Assembly (NCBI RefSeq): GCF_003002955.1 | Contig: NZ_PVTJ01000001.1 | Span: 496,001 to 560,000, forward strand | DNA length: 64,000 bases | Source: Glycomyces artemisiae | GTDB taxonomy: Bacteria > Actinomycetota > Actinomycetes > Mycobacteriales > Micromonosporaceae | Direction of reading: 5' to 3' | Part shown: in pieces, positions 53,897 through 63,539 of the stretch | How positions within the stretch are numbered: the stretch's first letter is position 1 | Layout of the letters: every line of letters begins with the position of its first letter | The notes under the pieces: generated by a model | The model's input: only the letters and a program-made list of their open reading frames with translations | Databases searched by the model: none | What the model was told of the DNA's origin: nothing | Made by a program: the position numbers and the translations under genes

Positions 53897-54904
53897 TTAC
53901 GCGCGGATGCTCAGGTGGACGTGGTTGGTGTGGTCGGAGGACGGGTCGCCGTACGCGCCCGAGTAGGACTTCCAGCCGTTGCCGGGGAACCAGATCTGGC
54001 GGTACCAGATGACGTACTGGACGCCGAGGGCGTCGGAGTTCTCGATGAACCAGGCCGCGAGGTTCTGCCCGTAGTCGTAGTCGCCGCCCGTCGCGTCGCC
54101 GCCGAAGCCGCCCGGCTCGGAGGAGAAGTCGCAGGCCCGGCCCTTGGGGTGCTCGCCCGAGCCCGAGGGCCGGTAGCAGGAGACGTACCTGGTGAACCCG
54201 GCGATCTGGGCCTGCTCCAGCGCGTGGAGGGTCCGCGGGGTGAGGCACCCGTCGGCCGGGGTCGGGTCGTCCTCGGTGCAGCCGCCCCCGCCGCCCTCGT
54301 ACGGCTCCGCCGCGGGCGCATCGGACGCGGTCGGGCCGTCGGTGGAGGTGCCGCCGGAGCCCGCGAGCTCGCGGGCGGCCTCGTCGCGGGCCGCTTGGAG
54401 TTCCTCGGTGACGTCGGCCTGCTCGGCGATGTTGTCGTCGAGGGTCTGCTGGAGCGCCTCGATCTCCTGGAGGCGGGTGATCAGCTCGTTCAGCCGCTGG
54501 GCGCGGGACTCGCCGAGGAACTGGAGCATCTCCATGGCCGCGATGGCGTCCTGCGGGTCGCCGGAGGCCAGGAGCGCGGCGGTCGACTGGTAGTCGGAGG
54601 TCGTGGACGCGACGTACGCGAACTCCTCCAGCTCGGTCTGGAGCGCGGCCCGCTCCTCGGTCGAGTCCGCCAGCTCCGTTTCGAGGTCCTCCTGCTGCTG
54701 CTGCAGCTCGGCCAGCTCGTCCTGGGCGTTCAGGTAGTCCTCGATGGCCTGGCTCAGCGCCGCCGAGGCCCCCTCCTCGCCCTCCTGCGCGCTGGACTGG
54801 GACGCGGGGGAGACCAGGAACACGACGGCCGCCACTGCGGCGACGGGGAAGGTGAGCAGGCGCTTGAGCAGCGCTGCGCGTCGTGCGGGGCGTCCGGCGT
54901 TCAC
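53897..54904 (-). CDS. Secreted coiled-coil protein with C-terminal metalloprotease-like domain
   Basis: A 335-residue exported protein. A signal peptide (about 1-40, ending SSAQ) leads into a long coiled coil (about 50-185, with QDELAELQQQQEDLETEL), reminiscent of NlpC/FtsX-partner hydrolases. A Gly/Thr/Ser linker follows, and then a C-terminal globular domain (about 220-335) with SCYRPSGSGEHPKGRACDF and SSDHTNHVHLS. The His/Asp pattern in HPKGRACD and HTNHVH resembles peptidoglycan carboxypeptidase-type metal sites, but I cannot confirm activity. GTG 54904 follows GGAGGA; TAGAGT at 54959-54964 is a possible -10. Confidence 0.78.
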   Translation of the reverse strand: MNAGRPARRAALLKRLLTFPVAAVAAVVFLVSPASQSSAQEGEEGASAALSQAIEDYLNAQDELAELQQQQEDLETELADSTEERAALQTELEEFAYVASTTSDYQSTAALLASGDPQDAIAAMEMLQFLGESRAQRLNELITRLQEIEALQQTLDDNIAEQADVTEELQAARDEAARELAGSGGTSTDGPTASDAPAAEPYEGGGGGCTEDDPTPADGCLTPRTLHALEQAQIAGFTRYVSCYRPSGSGEHPKGRACDFSSEPGGFGGDATGGDYDYGQNLAAWFIENSDALGVQYVIWYRQIWFPGNGWKSYSGAYGDPSSDHTNHVHLSIRA

Positions 54905-55089
54905 GGCTTGCGGTCCTCCGGTGGGGAGCCGACCTCTGGGGTCGATTGGTCGGGCCCAACTCTAGAACGGGAGGATTCCTCGGGCCGAACCGGGCCGTCG
55001 GGCATAGCCCCAGGCAGCCGCCGCGTCACGGGCTGCGACAGCACTATGGCGTCGCTTACGCGCGACCCTTCCGGGGGAAGGTGAACTGC

Positions 55090-55110
55090 TAGGATTGTTC
55101 GAAATTGAAC
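55090..55110 (+). promoter_or_regulatory. MarR gene -10 with palindromic operator candidate
   Basis: TAGGAT (55090-55095) is followed by GTTC-GAAATT-GAAC (55097-55110), a 4-bp-arm inverted repeat covering the expected start of the transcript. Autoregulation by the encoded MarR protein is likely. Confidence 0.5.
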
Positions 55111-55151
55111 CAGCCGCGGGCTGGTCCACGGGAGCAGAGAGGAGGAACGGG

Positions 55152-55652
55152 ATGGGCGCGGGCGATTTCGAGAGCCGCTGGCTCCGACCCGACGTGAACG
55201 CCGTCTGGACCCGGTTCCTCCAGGTCACCCACCGCCTGGAGCACCACATCGACCGGCGCCTCCAGGACAACCACGGCATCACCCACACCCAGTACGAGAT
55301 CCTCGTGCGCCTCGCCGACGCCGACGAGCGGGCCCTGCGCATGAGCGACCTCGCCGACCAGATCGTCACCGCCAAGAGCGCCGTCACCTACCAGGTCAAC
55401 CGGCTCACCGACATGGGCCTGGTCCACCGCCGCAAGTGCGACGCCGACAACCGCGGCACCTGGGTCACCCTGACCCCCGCCGGGCTGGAGCGCCTGGAGC
55501 AGGCCGCGCCGTGCATCCTCTCCCTGGTCCGCGAGCTGTTCCTCGACGACCTCAACTGCACCCAGTCCGCCGAGCTCGACAAGCTCCTCGGCACCTGGTC
55601 CGACAACCTCGACGAGCACGAGCGCAACCCCGTCCGCCACCCCGAGCACTGA
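55152..55652 (+). CDS. MarR-family transcriptional regulator
   Basis: A 166-residue winged-helix regulator. The recognition helix region is MSDLADQIVTAKSAVTYQVNRLTDMG (about 65-90) and the wing has DADNRGTWVTLTPAG. One Cys before the wing (RRKCDADNR) and two late Cys (APCIL, LNCTQ) could make it oxidation-sensitive. ATG 55152 follows GAGGAGGAA. It directly precedes murE (72 nt), but murE has its own -10-like box, so co-transcription is optional. Targets unknown. Confidence 0.92.
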   Translation: MGAGDFESRWLRPDVNAVWTRFLQVTHRLEHHIDRRLQDNHGITHTQYEILVRLADADERALRMSDLADQIVTAKSAVTYQVNRLTDMGLVHRRKCDADNRGTWVTLTPAGLERLEQAAPCILSLVRELFLDDLNCTQSAELDKLLGTWSDNLDEHERNPVRHPEH

Positions 55653-55712
55653 GCCGCACCACCCGTCCGGGGCGCCGGGCGGTGTACGGCCTGCCGACGG
55701 TCCGTACCGGTG

Positions 55713-55718
55713 TAGGGT
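55713..55718 (+). promoter_or_regulatory. -10-like TAGGGT, leaderless start of murE
   Basis: TAGGGT is followed by 6 nt and the GTG at 55725, indicating an own promoter for the murE-murC cluster. Confidence 0.55.
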
Positions 55719-55724
55719 CAGGCC

Positions 55725-57227
55725 GTGCCGAGCTTTCCACGTCCCCGTTCGACCGTCCCCTTCCGAGTGGACGGACTCGCCGACCTGCTGCCCGAGGCGG
55801 GGGACCTGGACCTCGCCGTCACCGGTGTGAGCCTCGCCGCAGGCGCCGTCGAACCGGGCGACCTCTTCGCGGCCCTCCCCGGCGCCAACCGCCACGGCGC
55901 CGAGTTCACCGCTCAAGCCGCCGAACGGGGCGCCGTCGCCGTCCTCACCGACGCCCGCGGCGCCGAACTCGTGGACGGCCTCCTCCCCGTCCTCGTCACC
56001 GAGGACCCCCGCACCCTCACCGGCGAGGTCGCCGCCCGCGTCTGGGGCCGCCCCTCCGAGCGCCTCAACCTCATCGGCATCACCGGCACGAACGGCAAGA
56101 CCTCCACCGCGTACCTCGTCGAGGCCGCGCTCGCGCACGCCGGGCGCACCACCGGCATCATCGGCACCGTCGAGACCCGCATCGCCGGGGAGCGCATCGA
56201 GTCCGAGCGCACCACCCCCGAGGCCCCCGAACTCCAGGCGCTCCTGGCGACCGCCCTCGAACGCGGCGTCACCGACGTCGTCATGGAGGTCTCCAGCCAC
56301 GCGCTCGTCCTCGGCCGCGTCGAAGGCTGCCGCTTCAAGGCCGCCGGGTTCACCATGTTCGGCACCGACCACCTCGACTTCCACACCGACCTCGACGACT
56401 ACTTCGCCGCCAAGGCCCGCCTCTTCGACGGCCGCGCGCAGATCGAGGTCCTCAACGCCGACGACGCCCGCGTCGCCACCCTCGCCGACGGCGTCAACCG
56501 CACCTTCTCCTTCCGCGACCCCACCGCCGACTACTACGCGCACGACATCGCCGGGGACGGCTTCACCCAGACGTTCCACCTCAGCGGCCCCTTCGGCAAG
56601 GGCGACGGCCGCGTCAACATGCCCGGCCGCCACAACGTCGCCAACGCCGTCCTCGCCGTCGCCCTCCTCGAAGCCGTCGGCCTCGACACGGACGCCGCCC
56701 TCGCCGGGGTCGCCTCCTGCACCGGCGTGCCCGGCCGCATGGAACTCGTCTCCGGCGACTCGCCCGTGCGCGGCGTCGTCGACTACGCCCACAAGCCCGA
56801 GGCCATCACCGCGGTCCTCGCCGCGCTCCGCGAGTCCACGCCCGGCCGGGTCATCGCGATCCTCGGCGCCGGGGGCGACCGCGACCGCTCCAAGCGCCCC
56901 CTCATGGGCGCGGCCGCCGCGGCCGCCGCCGACCTGGTCATCGTCACCGACGACAACCCCCGCACCGAGGACCCCGCGCGCATCCGGGACGAGGTGGCCG
57001 CCGCCGTCCAGGGCGTGCCCTGCCGTAATATTCCGGGACGGGAAGCCGCCGTCCGGGAGGCCGCCGCACTGGCCGCGCCCGGCGACGCCGTCGCGCTCCT
57101 CGGCAAGGGGCACGAGACGTACACCGAGACCGCCGACGGCCCGGTGGCGAGCGACGACCGCGTGCTCCTGGCCCGCGCGCTCGCCGACGCGGGATGGGTG
57201 AAACCGGGACCGCACGCTGAAGCGTGA
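55725..57227 (+). CDS. murE: UDP-MurNAc-tripeptide synthetase (MurE)
   Basis: A 500-residue cytoplasmic ligase adding the third residue of the peptidoglycan stem. The ATP-binding motif GTNGKTS is at 121-127, the central domain has EVSSHALVLGRV, and the DNPR motif (410-413) is the signature of meso-diaminopimelate specificity. The start is GTG 55725, supported by TAGGGT 6 nt upstream. It is the first cluster gene in the window. The genes that usually precede it (mraZ, rsmH, ftsL, ftsI) are absent; a MarR regulator lies there instead. The gap to murF is 45 nt. Confidence 0.96.
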   Translation: MPSFPRPRSTVPFRVDGLADLLPEAGDLDLAVTGVSLAAGAVEPGDLFAALPGANRHGAEFTAQAAERGAVAVLTDARGAELVDGLLPVLVTEDPRTLTGEVAARVWGRPSERLNLIGITGTNGKTSTAYLVEAALAHAGRTTGIIGTVETRIAGERIESERTTPEAPELQALLATALERGVTDVVMEVSSHALVLGRVEGCRFKAAGFTMFGTDHLDFHTDLDDYFAAKARLFDGRAQIEVLNADDARVATLADGVNRTFSFRDPTADYYAHDIAGDGFTQTFHLSGPFGKGDGRVNMPGRHNVANAVLAVALLEAVGLDTDAALAGVASCTGVPGRMELVSGDSPVRGVVDYAHKPEAITAVLAALRESTPGRVIAILGAGGDRDRSKRPLMGAAAAAAADLVIVTDDNPRTEDPARIRDEVAAAVQGVPCRNIPGREAAVREAAALAAPGDAVALLGKGHETYTETADGPVASDDRVLLARALADAGWVKPGPHAEA

Positions 57228-57240
57228 TAGTCCGACAAGC

Positions 57241-57276
57241 ATGACCTCACAACAGCAGGAGGAGTCCGCCGCGTGA
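57241..57276 (+). other. Possible 11-codon leader ORF before murF
   Basis: ATG 57241 opens a short reading frame ([11 protein letters not shown], stop TGA 57274-57276) whose stop overlaps the murF GTG as GTGA. The murF ribosome-binding site lies inside it. It could be a translational coupler or a coincidence; no ribosome-binding site is obvious for it. Confidence 0.3.
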
Positions 57277-58643
57277 TCCCCATGAGCCTGGCCCAGGTCG
57301 CCGCCGTCACGGGCGGCAAGCTCAGCGAGACGGCCGACCCGGAGGCCGTCGTCACCGGCGGCGTCGAGTTCGACTCCCGCAAGGCCGGGCCCGGCGGCCT
57401 CTTCCTCGCCATCCCCGGCGCCAAGGTCGACGGCCACGACTTCGCAGCCAAGGCCCATGAGCAGGGCGCCGTCGCGACCATCGCGACCCGCCCCGTCGAC
57501 GTCCCCGCGGTCTACGTGGACGACGCCGTCGCGGCGCTCACCCGCCTCGCCAAGCACATCGCCGCGAACGCGAAGGTCCGCATCATCGGCGTCACCGGCT
57601 CCAACGGCAAGACCTCCACGAAGGACCTCATCGGCCAGCTGTGCGCCCGCCTCGGCCCCACCGTCGCCACCGAGGCCAACTTCAACAACGAGCTCGGCCA
57701 CCCGTACACGGTCTGCCGCACCACCCCCGAGACCGAGTACCTCGTCCTCGAACTCGCCGCCCGCGGCCTCGGCCACATCACGCAGCTGTGCGAGATCGCC
57801 CCGCCCTCGATCGGCGTGGTCCTCAACGTCGGCATCTCCCACCTCGACGGCTTCGGGTCCATCGAGACCACCGCCAAGGCCAAGTCCGAACTGCCGCAGG
57901 CGCTCGGCCCCGACGGCACCGTCTTCCTCAACGCCGACGACCCGCGCGTCGCCGCGATGGCGGGCCTCACCGACGCCACGGCCTGGAGCTTCGGCGTCCG
58001 CGAAAAAGCCGACATCCGCGCCGAGGACGTCGACCCCGGCGACGGCCGCCACGCGTTCACCCTCGTCACCCCCGCCGGGTCCGCCCGCGTGCAGCTGAAG
58101 CTGTGGGGCGACCACCACGTCTACAACGCCCTCGCCGCCGCCGGGGTCCTCTGGAAGCTCGGCGCGACCCCCGAGGAGATCGCCGAAGGGCTCGCCGAGT
58201 CCGGGCGCCTCTCCGAGCGCCGCATGGACGTCTTCACCCGCCCCGACGGCACCGTCGTCATCGACGACTCCTACAACGCCAACCCCGCCTCGATGGGCGC
58301 GGCCGTCCGCGCCCTCGGGCTCCTGCCCACCGAGGGCCGCCGCATCGCCGTCCTCGGACTCATGGCCGACCTCGAAGAGCTCGAAGAGGAATGCCACCGG
58401 CGCCTCGGCGAGCAGGCCCGCGACGCCGGCATCGACGAAGTCATCGCCGTCGGCGAAGGCACACAACCCATCATCGACGGTGCCGACGGCGTCACCGCCA
58501 CCCATGTCCCCGATCAAGCCGCGGCCATCGCGCTGCTCGAAAACCGGCTGCGCCCCGGCGACGCCGTCCTGGTGAAGGGCTCCCGCTACCGCACCTGGGA
58601 CGTCGCCGACCACTTGCGCGCCAAGGAGGAAACCGACCAGTGA
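57273..58643 (+). CDS. murF: UDP-MurNAc-pentapeptide synthetase (MurF)
   Basis: A 456-residue cytoplasmic ligase joining D-Ala-D-Ala to the UDP-MurNAc tripeptide. The P-loop is GSNGKTST (109-116), the N-terminal domain has [20 protein letters not shown], and [12 protein letters not shown] and [11 protein letters not shown] are the later substrate and Mg motifs. GTG 57273 has AGGAGGAG 7 nt upstream. It overlaps mraY by GTGA, so the cluster is translationally coupled from here on. Confidence 0.96.
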   Translation: MIPMSLAQVAAVTGGKLSETADPEAVVTGGVEFDSRKAGPGGLFLAIPGAKVDGHDFAAKAHEQGAVATIATRPVDVPAVYVDDAVAALTRLAKHIAANAKVRIIGVTGSNGKTSTKDLIGQLCARLGPTVATEANFNNELGHPYTVCRTTPETEYLVLELAARGLGHITQLCEIAPPSIGVVLNVGISHLDGFGSIETTAKAKSELPQALGPDGTVFLNADDPRVAAMAGLTDATAWSFGVREKADIRAEDVDPGDGRHAFTLVTPAGSARVQLKLWGDHHVYNALAAAGVLWKLGATPEEIAEGLAESGRLSERRMDVFTRPDGTVVIDDSYNANPASMGAAVRALGLLPTEGRRIAVLGLMADLEELEEECHRRLGEQARDAGIDEVIAVGEGTQPIIDGADGVTATHVPDQAAAIALLENRLRPGDAVLVKGSRYRTWDVADHLRAKEETDQ

Positions 58644-59767
58644 GAGCAGTCATCGTCGCCGCGTTCGTGGCGTTCGCGCTCACCATGGCGCTGACACCCC
58701 TCGCCGCCAAGCTGTTCCGCCGCCTCAAGGCCGGACAGCCCATCCGCTCCGACGGCCCCCAGACCCACCTCGCCAAGGCCGGCACGCCCGCGATGGGCGG
58801 CGTCGTCTTCATCTTCACGACCGTGCTCGCCTACGTCGCCGGACACCTCGTCCTCATGGCGCTGCCCGAGCAGGTCAACGGCGTCACCTTCAACCGCCCG
58901 ACCGGCTTCACCGCCACCGGCATCGTCCTCATCGGCCTGTTCGTCGCCTGCGGCTTCGTCGGCTTCATCGACGACTGGATCAAGATCCGCAAGAAGCACT
59001 CCGGCGGCATCTCCGGCCGGATGAAGATCCTCGGCCTCTCCATCGCCGCCGCGATCTTCGGCCTAGTCGCCGTCTACTACACCGGCTCGATCCACACCGA
59101 CGAGATCTCGGAGACCGTCGCCACCCCGTACCTCTCCTTCACGCGAGAAGTCGAGTGGCTCAACGTGACCAAGATCGGCATGGTCATCATCATCATCTTC
59201 CTGGTCAACGCCACCGCCAACGGCGTCAACCTCACCGACGGCCTCGACGGCCTCGCCACCGGCGCCTCCATGATGGCGTTCCTGGCGTACATGATCATCG
59301 GCTTCTGGGAGTACCGCCACTGGTGCGGCGGCGCGCAGCCCGCCGCGAACCTCTGCTACGACGTGCGCGACCCTCTGGAGATCGCCCTCGTCGCCGGGGC
59401 CGCCGCGGGGGCCATGTTCGGCTTCCTGTGGTGGAACACCTCGCCCGCCCAGATCTTCATGGGCGACTCGGGCGCGCTGGGCCTCGGCGGCCTCATCGCC
59501 GGGCTCGCCCTGACCTCCAAGACGATCCTGCTCCTGCCGATCGTCGGCGCCCTGTTCGTCATCATCACGTGCTCCTCGATCATCCAGTACACCTCGTTCA
59601 AGCTCACCGGACGCCGCGTCTTCCGCATGGCGCCCCTGCAGCACCACTTCGAGCTGGCGGGCTGGTCCGAGGTCAACATCGTGGTCCGCTTCTGGATCAT
59701 CGCGGGCATCGGCGTCGCCATCGCCCTGGGCTTCTTCTTCGCCGACTTCCTGCGGATAGCGGGGTAG
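58640..59767 (+). CDS. mraY: Phospho-N-acetylmuramoyl-pentapeptide transferase (MraY)
   Basis: A 375-residue membrane enzyme with about ten hydrophobic segments that transfers phospho-MurNAc-pentapeptide to undecaprenyl phosphate, making lipid I. Signatures include [11 protein letters not shown], the Asp pair [33 protein letters not shown] and the HHF of [11 protein letters not shown] 58640 overlaps murF by GTGA, with AAGGAGG upstream. The 3-nt gap before murD is tight. Confidence 0.96.
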   Translation: MRAVIVAAFVAFALTMALTPLAAKLFRRLKAGQPIRSDGPQTHLAKAGTPAMGGVVFIFTTVLAYVAGHLVLMALPEQVNGVTFNRPTGFTATGIVLIGLFVACGFVGFIDDWIKIRKKHSGGISGRMKILGLSIAAAIFGLVAVYYTGSIHTDEISETVATPYLSFTREVEWLNVTKIGMVIIIIFLVNATANGVNLTDGLDGLATGASMMAFLAYMIIGFWEYRHWCGGAQPAANLCYDVRDPLEIALVAGAAAGAMFGFLWWNTSPAQIFMGDSGALGLGGLIAGLALTSKTILLLPIVGALFVIITCSSIIQYTSFKLTGRRVFRMAPLQHHFELAGWSEVNIVVRFWIIAGIGVAIALGFFFADFLRIAG

Positions 59768-59770
59768 CCG

Positions 59771-61135
59771 GTGACCGGAGTACCCGAACGCGTCCTGGTG
59801 GCCGGAGCCCGCATGGCCGGGGCCGCCTGCGCCGAGCTCTACCTCGACCGCGGCGCCGCCGTCACCGTCTACGACCGCGACGACTCCGACCGGCTCCGGG
59901 CCCTCGCCGCCCGCGGCGCCAGGACCGCCACCGGCGAGTTCGACCCGGCCCTCCTCGACGGCGTGCAGCAGGTCCTGCTCTCGCCCGGGTTCCCGCCGGA
60001 CCACCCGGTCGCCGAAGCCGCCCGCGCGGCCGGGATCGAGATGTTCTCCGAGCCCGAACTCGCCTGGCGCCTGCGGGAACCGGGGGCCGCGCGCTGGCTC
60101 GCCGTCACCGGCACCAACGGCAAGACCACGACCACGACGATGCTCGCCGCGATGCTCGCGGCCGGGGGCCTGCGCACCGCGGCCCTCGGCAACATCGGCG
60201 CGCCGCTCGTGGAGGCCGCCAACGGTCCCTACGACGTCATCGCCGTCGAGCTCTCCAGCTATCAGCTCCACTGGTCCTCCGAGCTCGCGCCGACCGCCGG
60301 GGCCGTCCTCAACCTCGCGCCCGACCACCTCGACTGGCACGGGAGCTTCGACGCCTATTCCGAGGCCAAGGCCGCGGTCTGGCGCGGCGGCCGGGCCGTC
60401 GTCAACCTCGACGACCCGGCGGTGGTCGCCCTCGCCAAGCACACCGACGCGCACGTCACCGGGTTCACGCTCAACCAGCCCGAGCCCGGCCAGTTCGGCG
60501 TCGCGCTCGGCTACCTCGTCGACTACACCGGGGACGGGCCGGTGCAGATCTGCTCGGTCGACGACGTGCGCCCCGCCGGGTGGCACAACGTCGCCAACGC
60601 GCTCGCGGCGGCCGCGCTCGCGCGCCAGGTCGGCGTCTCCTACGCCGGCATCGCCCAGGCGCTGCGCACGTACACCCCTGAGCCGCACCGGAACGTCGCG
60701 TTCGCCGAGCACGCCGGGATCACCTGGGTCGACGACTCGAAGGCCACCAACCCGCACGCCGCGGCCGCCGCGCTCGCCGCGTACGACTCGGTCGTGTGGG
60801 TCGCGGGCGGCCAGCTCAAGGGCGTCGACGTCGACGGGCTGGTCGCCGAGTACGCGCACAAGCTCCGCGCCGCGGTCCTCATCGGACAGGACCGGGCGCT
60901 CATCGCCGACGCGCTCGCGCGACACGCCCCCGGGGTCCCCGTCGCCGTGCTCGACGGCGGCGACGATGCGGTGATGACCGACGTCGCCGCCCGCGCCGCG
61001 GGCTTCGCGCAGCCCGGGGACACCGTGCTGCTGGCCCCCGCCGCGGCCTCCTACGACATGTTCCGCTCCTACGCGCACCGCGGCGACGCGTTCGCCGCCG
61101 CCGTCCGGGGGCTGATCGGGGGGGACGAGGGGTGA
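59771..61135 (+). CDS. murD: UDP-MurNAc-L-alanine:D-glutamate ligase (MurD)
   Basis: A 454-residue ligase adding D-Glu to UDP-MurNAc-L-Ala. The ATP motif is GTNGKTT (114-120), AVELSSYQLHW and NLAPDHLDWHGS lie in the central domain, and DDSKATNPHAA marks the C-terminal domain. The N-terminal Rossmann motif is slightly altered (VAGARMAGAA). GTG 59771 starts just after the mraY stop. It overlaps ftsW by GTGA. Confidence 0.96.
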   Translation: MTGVPERVLVAGARMAGAACAELYLDRGAAVTVYDRDDSDRLRALAARGARTATGEFDPALLDGVQQVLLSPGFPPDHPVAEAARAAGIEMFSEPELAWRLREPGAARWLAVTGTNGKTTTTTMLAAMLAAGGLRTAALGNIGAPLVEAANGPYDVIAVELSSYQLHWSSELAPTAGAVLNLAPDHLDWHGSFDAYSEAKAAVWRGGRAVVNLDDPAVVALAKHTDAHVTGFTLNQPEPGQFGVALGYLVDYTGDGPVQICSVDDVRPAGWHNVANALAAAALARQVGVSYAGIAQALRTYTPEPHRNVAFAEHAGITWVDDSKATNPHAAAAALAAYDSVVWVAGGQLKGVDVDGLVAEYAHKLRAAVLIGQDRALIADALARHAPGVPVAVLDGGDDAVMTDVAARAAGFAQPGDTVLLAPAAASYDMFRSYAHRGDAFAAAVRGLIGGDEG

Positions 61136-62424
61136 GAAGCGGGTTCACCGAGATGCTCCGCGGCCTGCTCGACCGGCCGCTCGCCTCGTACTACCTGCTG
61201 CTCTCCTCCGCGGGCCTGCTGCTCACGATCGGCCTGGTGATGGTCTTCTCCGCCACCATGGTCGAGTCCTACGAGGCCACCGGCAACGCGTTCGCCGTCA
61301 TCCTCCAGCAGGTCATCTGGGCGGTCGTGGGCCTCGTGTGCTTCTGGATCGCCCAGCGCCTGCCCGCCCGCACCTACCGGGCGGTCTCGCGCCCGCTCCT
61401 GGTCGTCGCGATCCTCCTCGGCCTGTTCCTGGTCGTCATGTCCATCAAGCAGAAGCAGGACGAGGCCAGCGGCGACGCCTCCGGCGGCATCGCCACCGAC
61501 CAGCTGTGGATCCACATCGGCAACGTCCAGTTCCAGCCCGCCGAGATCGCGAAGTTCGCGCTCCTGCTGTGGGCCGCGGACTCGCTGGTGCGCCTGGGCC
61601 CGCGCATCGCCTCGTGGCGGGACCTCGCGATCCCGATGTTCCCCATCGCGGGCCTGCTCATGATCATCATCGGCTACGCCGACCTGGGGACGATGCTCAT
61701 CATCCTCGCGATGTTCGTCGGGCTCCTGTGGGCCTCGGGCGTGCCGCTGCGCATCCTCGGGGTCCTGTTCGCCATCGCCATGGTCGGCTCGGCCCTCCTC
61801 ATCGCGTTCGAGGGCTACCGCATGGAGCGGATCATCTCGTTCTCGCGTCCCGAGGACTTCGCCGACACCTGGGGCTACCAGGCGATCCAGGGCTACTACG
61901 CGATCGCCGACGGCGGCTGGTTCGGGCTCGGCCTCGGCGAGAGCCGCCAGAAGTGGGAGTGGCTCCCCAACGGCCACAACGACTTCATCTTCGCGCTCAT
62001 CGCCGAGGAACTCGGCGTCGTCGGCTGCCTGGTGATCCTCGCGCTGTTCGGCGTGCTCGTGTACACGGGCTTCCGGATCGCGCGCCGCTCCGACGACGCG
62101 TTCCGGTCCCTGGTGGCCGCGGGCGTGACGATCTGGATCGCGGGCCAGGCGTTCATCAACATCGGCGGCGTCCTCGGCCTCATCCCCATGACCGGCGTCC
62201 CGCTCCCGTTCATCTCCGACGGCGGCACCGCGCTCGTCGTCGTCCTCGCGGCGGTCGGGATGCTCGCCGGGTTCGCGCGTGCCGAACCCGACGCCGCGCA
62301 GGCGCTCCGGGCGCGCAATCCGTCCCGTCTCGTACGCTTGCTCTGGGCCCCCCTGCCGCCCGCCCCTCGCTCCGAATCCGACTCGGAGACCACCAAGAAG
62401 AGTCCTACGACCAGAAAGAAATGA
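61132..62424 (+). CDS. ftsW: Lipid II flippase/polymerase FtsW
   Basis: A 430-residue SEDS-family protein with about ten membrane segments that polymerises septal peptidoglycan with its class B PBP partner. Landmarks are VMVFSATMVES, the QPAEIAKFALLLW region and GLGLGESRQKWEWLPNGHNDFIFA, followed by the signature GVPLPFISDGGTAL. In many FtsW proteins the residue before GG is Tyr or Ser (SYGGS); here it is Asp. The long C-terminal tail is Ser/Lys-rich (TKKSPTTRKK). GTG 61132 overlaps murD; the stop overlaps murG. Confidence 0.95.
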   Translation: MRSGFTEMLRGLLDRPLASYYLLLSSAGLLLTIGLVMVFSATMVESYEATGNAFAVILQQVIWAVVGLVCFWIAQRLPARTYRAVSRPLLVVAILLGLFLVVMSIKQKQDEASGDASGGIATDQLWIHIGNVQFQPAEIAKFALLLWAADSLVRLGPRIASWRDLAIPMFPIAGLLMIIIGYADLGTMLIILAMFVGLLWASGVPLRILGVLFAIAMVGSALLIAFEGYRMERIISFSRPEDFADTWGYQAIQGYYAIADGGWFGLGLGESRQKWEWLPNGHNDFIFALIAEELGVVGCLVILALFGVLVYTGFRIARRSDDAFRSLVAAGVTIWIAGQAFINIGGVLGLIPMTGVPLPFISDGGTALVVVLAAVGMLAGFARAEPDAAQALRARNPSRLVRLLWAPLPPAPRSESDSETTKKSPTTRKK

Positions 62425-63535
62425 CGTTGGCACAGCTTCGATCGGTCGTCCTCGCCGGCGGCGGCACCGGCGGCCACATCTACCCGCTCCTCGCCTACGC
62501 CGACTGCCTGCGCCGCCACGACCCCCACGTGCGCGTCACCTGCCTCGGCACCGAGAAGGGCCTGGAGAACGACCTCATCCCCAAGGCCGGGTACGACCTC
62601 CGCAACGTGCCCGCGCACCAGCTGCCGCGCAAGGTCAACCTCGACCTCCTCCTGACCGCGCCCCGGATGCTCAAGGCCATGAAGGCCACCCGCGACATCC
62701 TCGACGAGGTCCAGGCCGACGTCGTGGTCGGATTCGGCGGCTACGTCGCCGTCCCCGCCTACCTCGCCGCGTGGCGCCGCAAGACCCCCATGGTGATCTT
62801 CGAGTTCAACGACCCGCCCGGGGTCGCCAACAAGATGGCCCTGAAGTTCAGCGACAACCTCGCGCTCGGCTTCCCGCACCTCTCGCAGGCCTCGCCGATC
62901 CTCGCCGACGGCGAGTTCACCGGCGTGCCGCTGCGTCCGGCGATCAGCCACCTCGACCGCAACGCGCTGCGCGCCCAGGCATGCCAGTACTTCGGGCTCG
63001 ACCCGCGGCGGCCCGTGCTGTTCGTGTACGGCGGCTCCCAGGGCGCGGCCTCGATCAACAACGCCGTCTCCGGTGCGGCGCAGATGCTCTCGCACCGCGG
63101 CGTGCAGGTCCTGCACATCACCGGCGCCCGCCGCGACGAGCCCGTCCACATCCCCGAGGGCCTGCCCGTCCCGTACCGGACGCTCCCGTACCTCGACCGC
63201 ATGGACCTCGGCTACGCCGCCGCGGACATGGTCCTCGCGCGCGGCGGCTCCATGACCGTCGCCGAGGTCTCGGCGCTCGGCATCCCGACGGTGTTCGTCC
63301 CCATGCCGTGGGGCAACAAGGAGCAGTACCGCAACGCCGGGCCGGTCGTCGCCGCGGGCGGCGCGATGTTCTGCGACGACGAGAACCTCAGCCCCGGCTG
63401 GATCGCCGAGAACCTCATCCCGGTCATCACCGACCGGAACCGCGTCCTCCAGATGTCGCAGGCCGCGGCGGCCTTCGGGTCCCGCACCGGCGACGAGGCG
63501 CTCCGCAACTACACGCTGAAGGTGGTCTCCCAGGC

Positions 63536-63539
<4 letters not shown>
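62421..63539 (+). CDS. murG: UDP-GlcNAc:lipid I GlcNAc transferase (MurG)
   Basis: A 372-residue peripheral GT-B enzyme that turns lipid I into lipid II. The first glycine loop is LAGGGTGGHIYP, the acceptor region is GFGGYVAVPAYLAAW, the second glycine loop is YGGSQGAASINNAV, and the donor-binding motif is LARGGSMTVAEVSALGIP. ATG 62421 overlaps the ftsW stop as ATGA. It ends with an ATGA overlap into murC. Confidence 0.96.

Noticed and set aside
55089..58613. An 1174-codon open frame on the minus strand
   Set aside because: It is antisense to marR, murE and murF with Gly/Val/Asp-rich composition typical of shadow frames.
59063..61078. A 671-codon open frame on the minus strand
   Set aside because: It is antisense to mraY and murD, with no recognisable domain.
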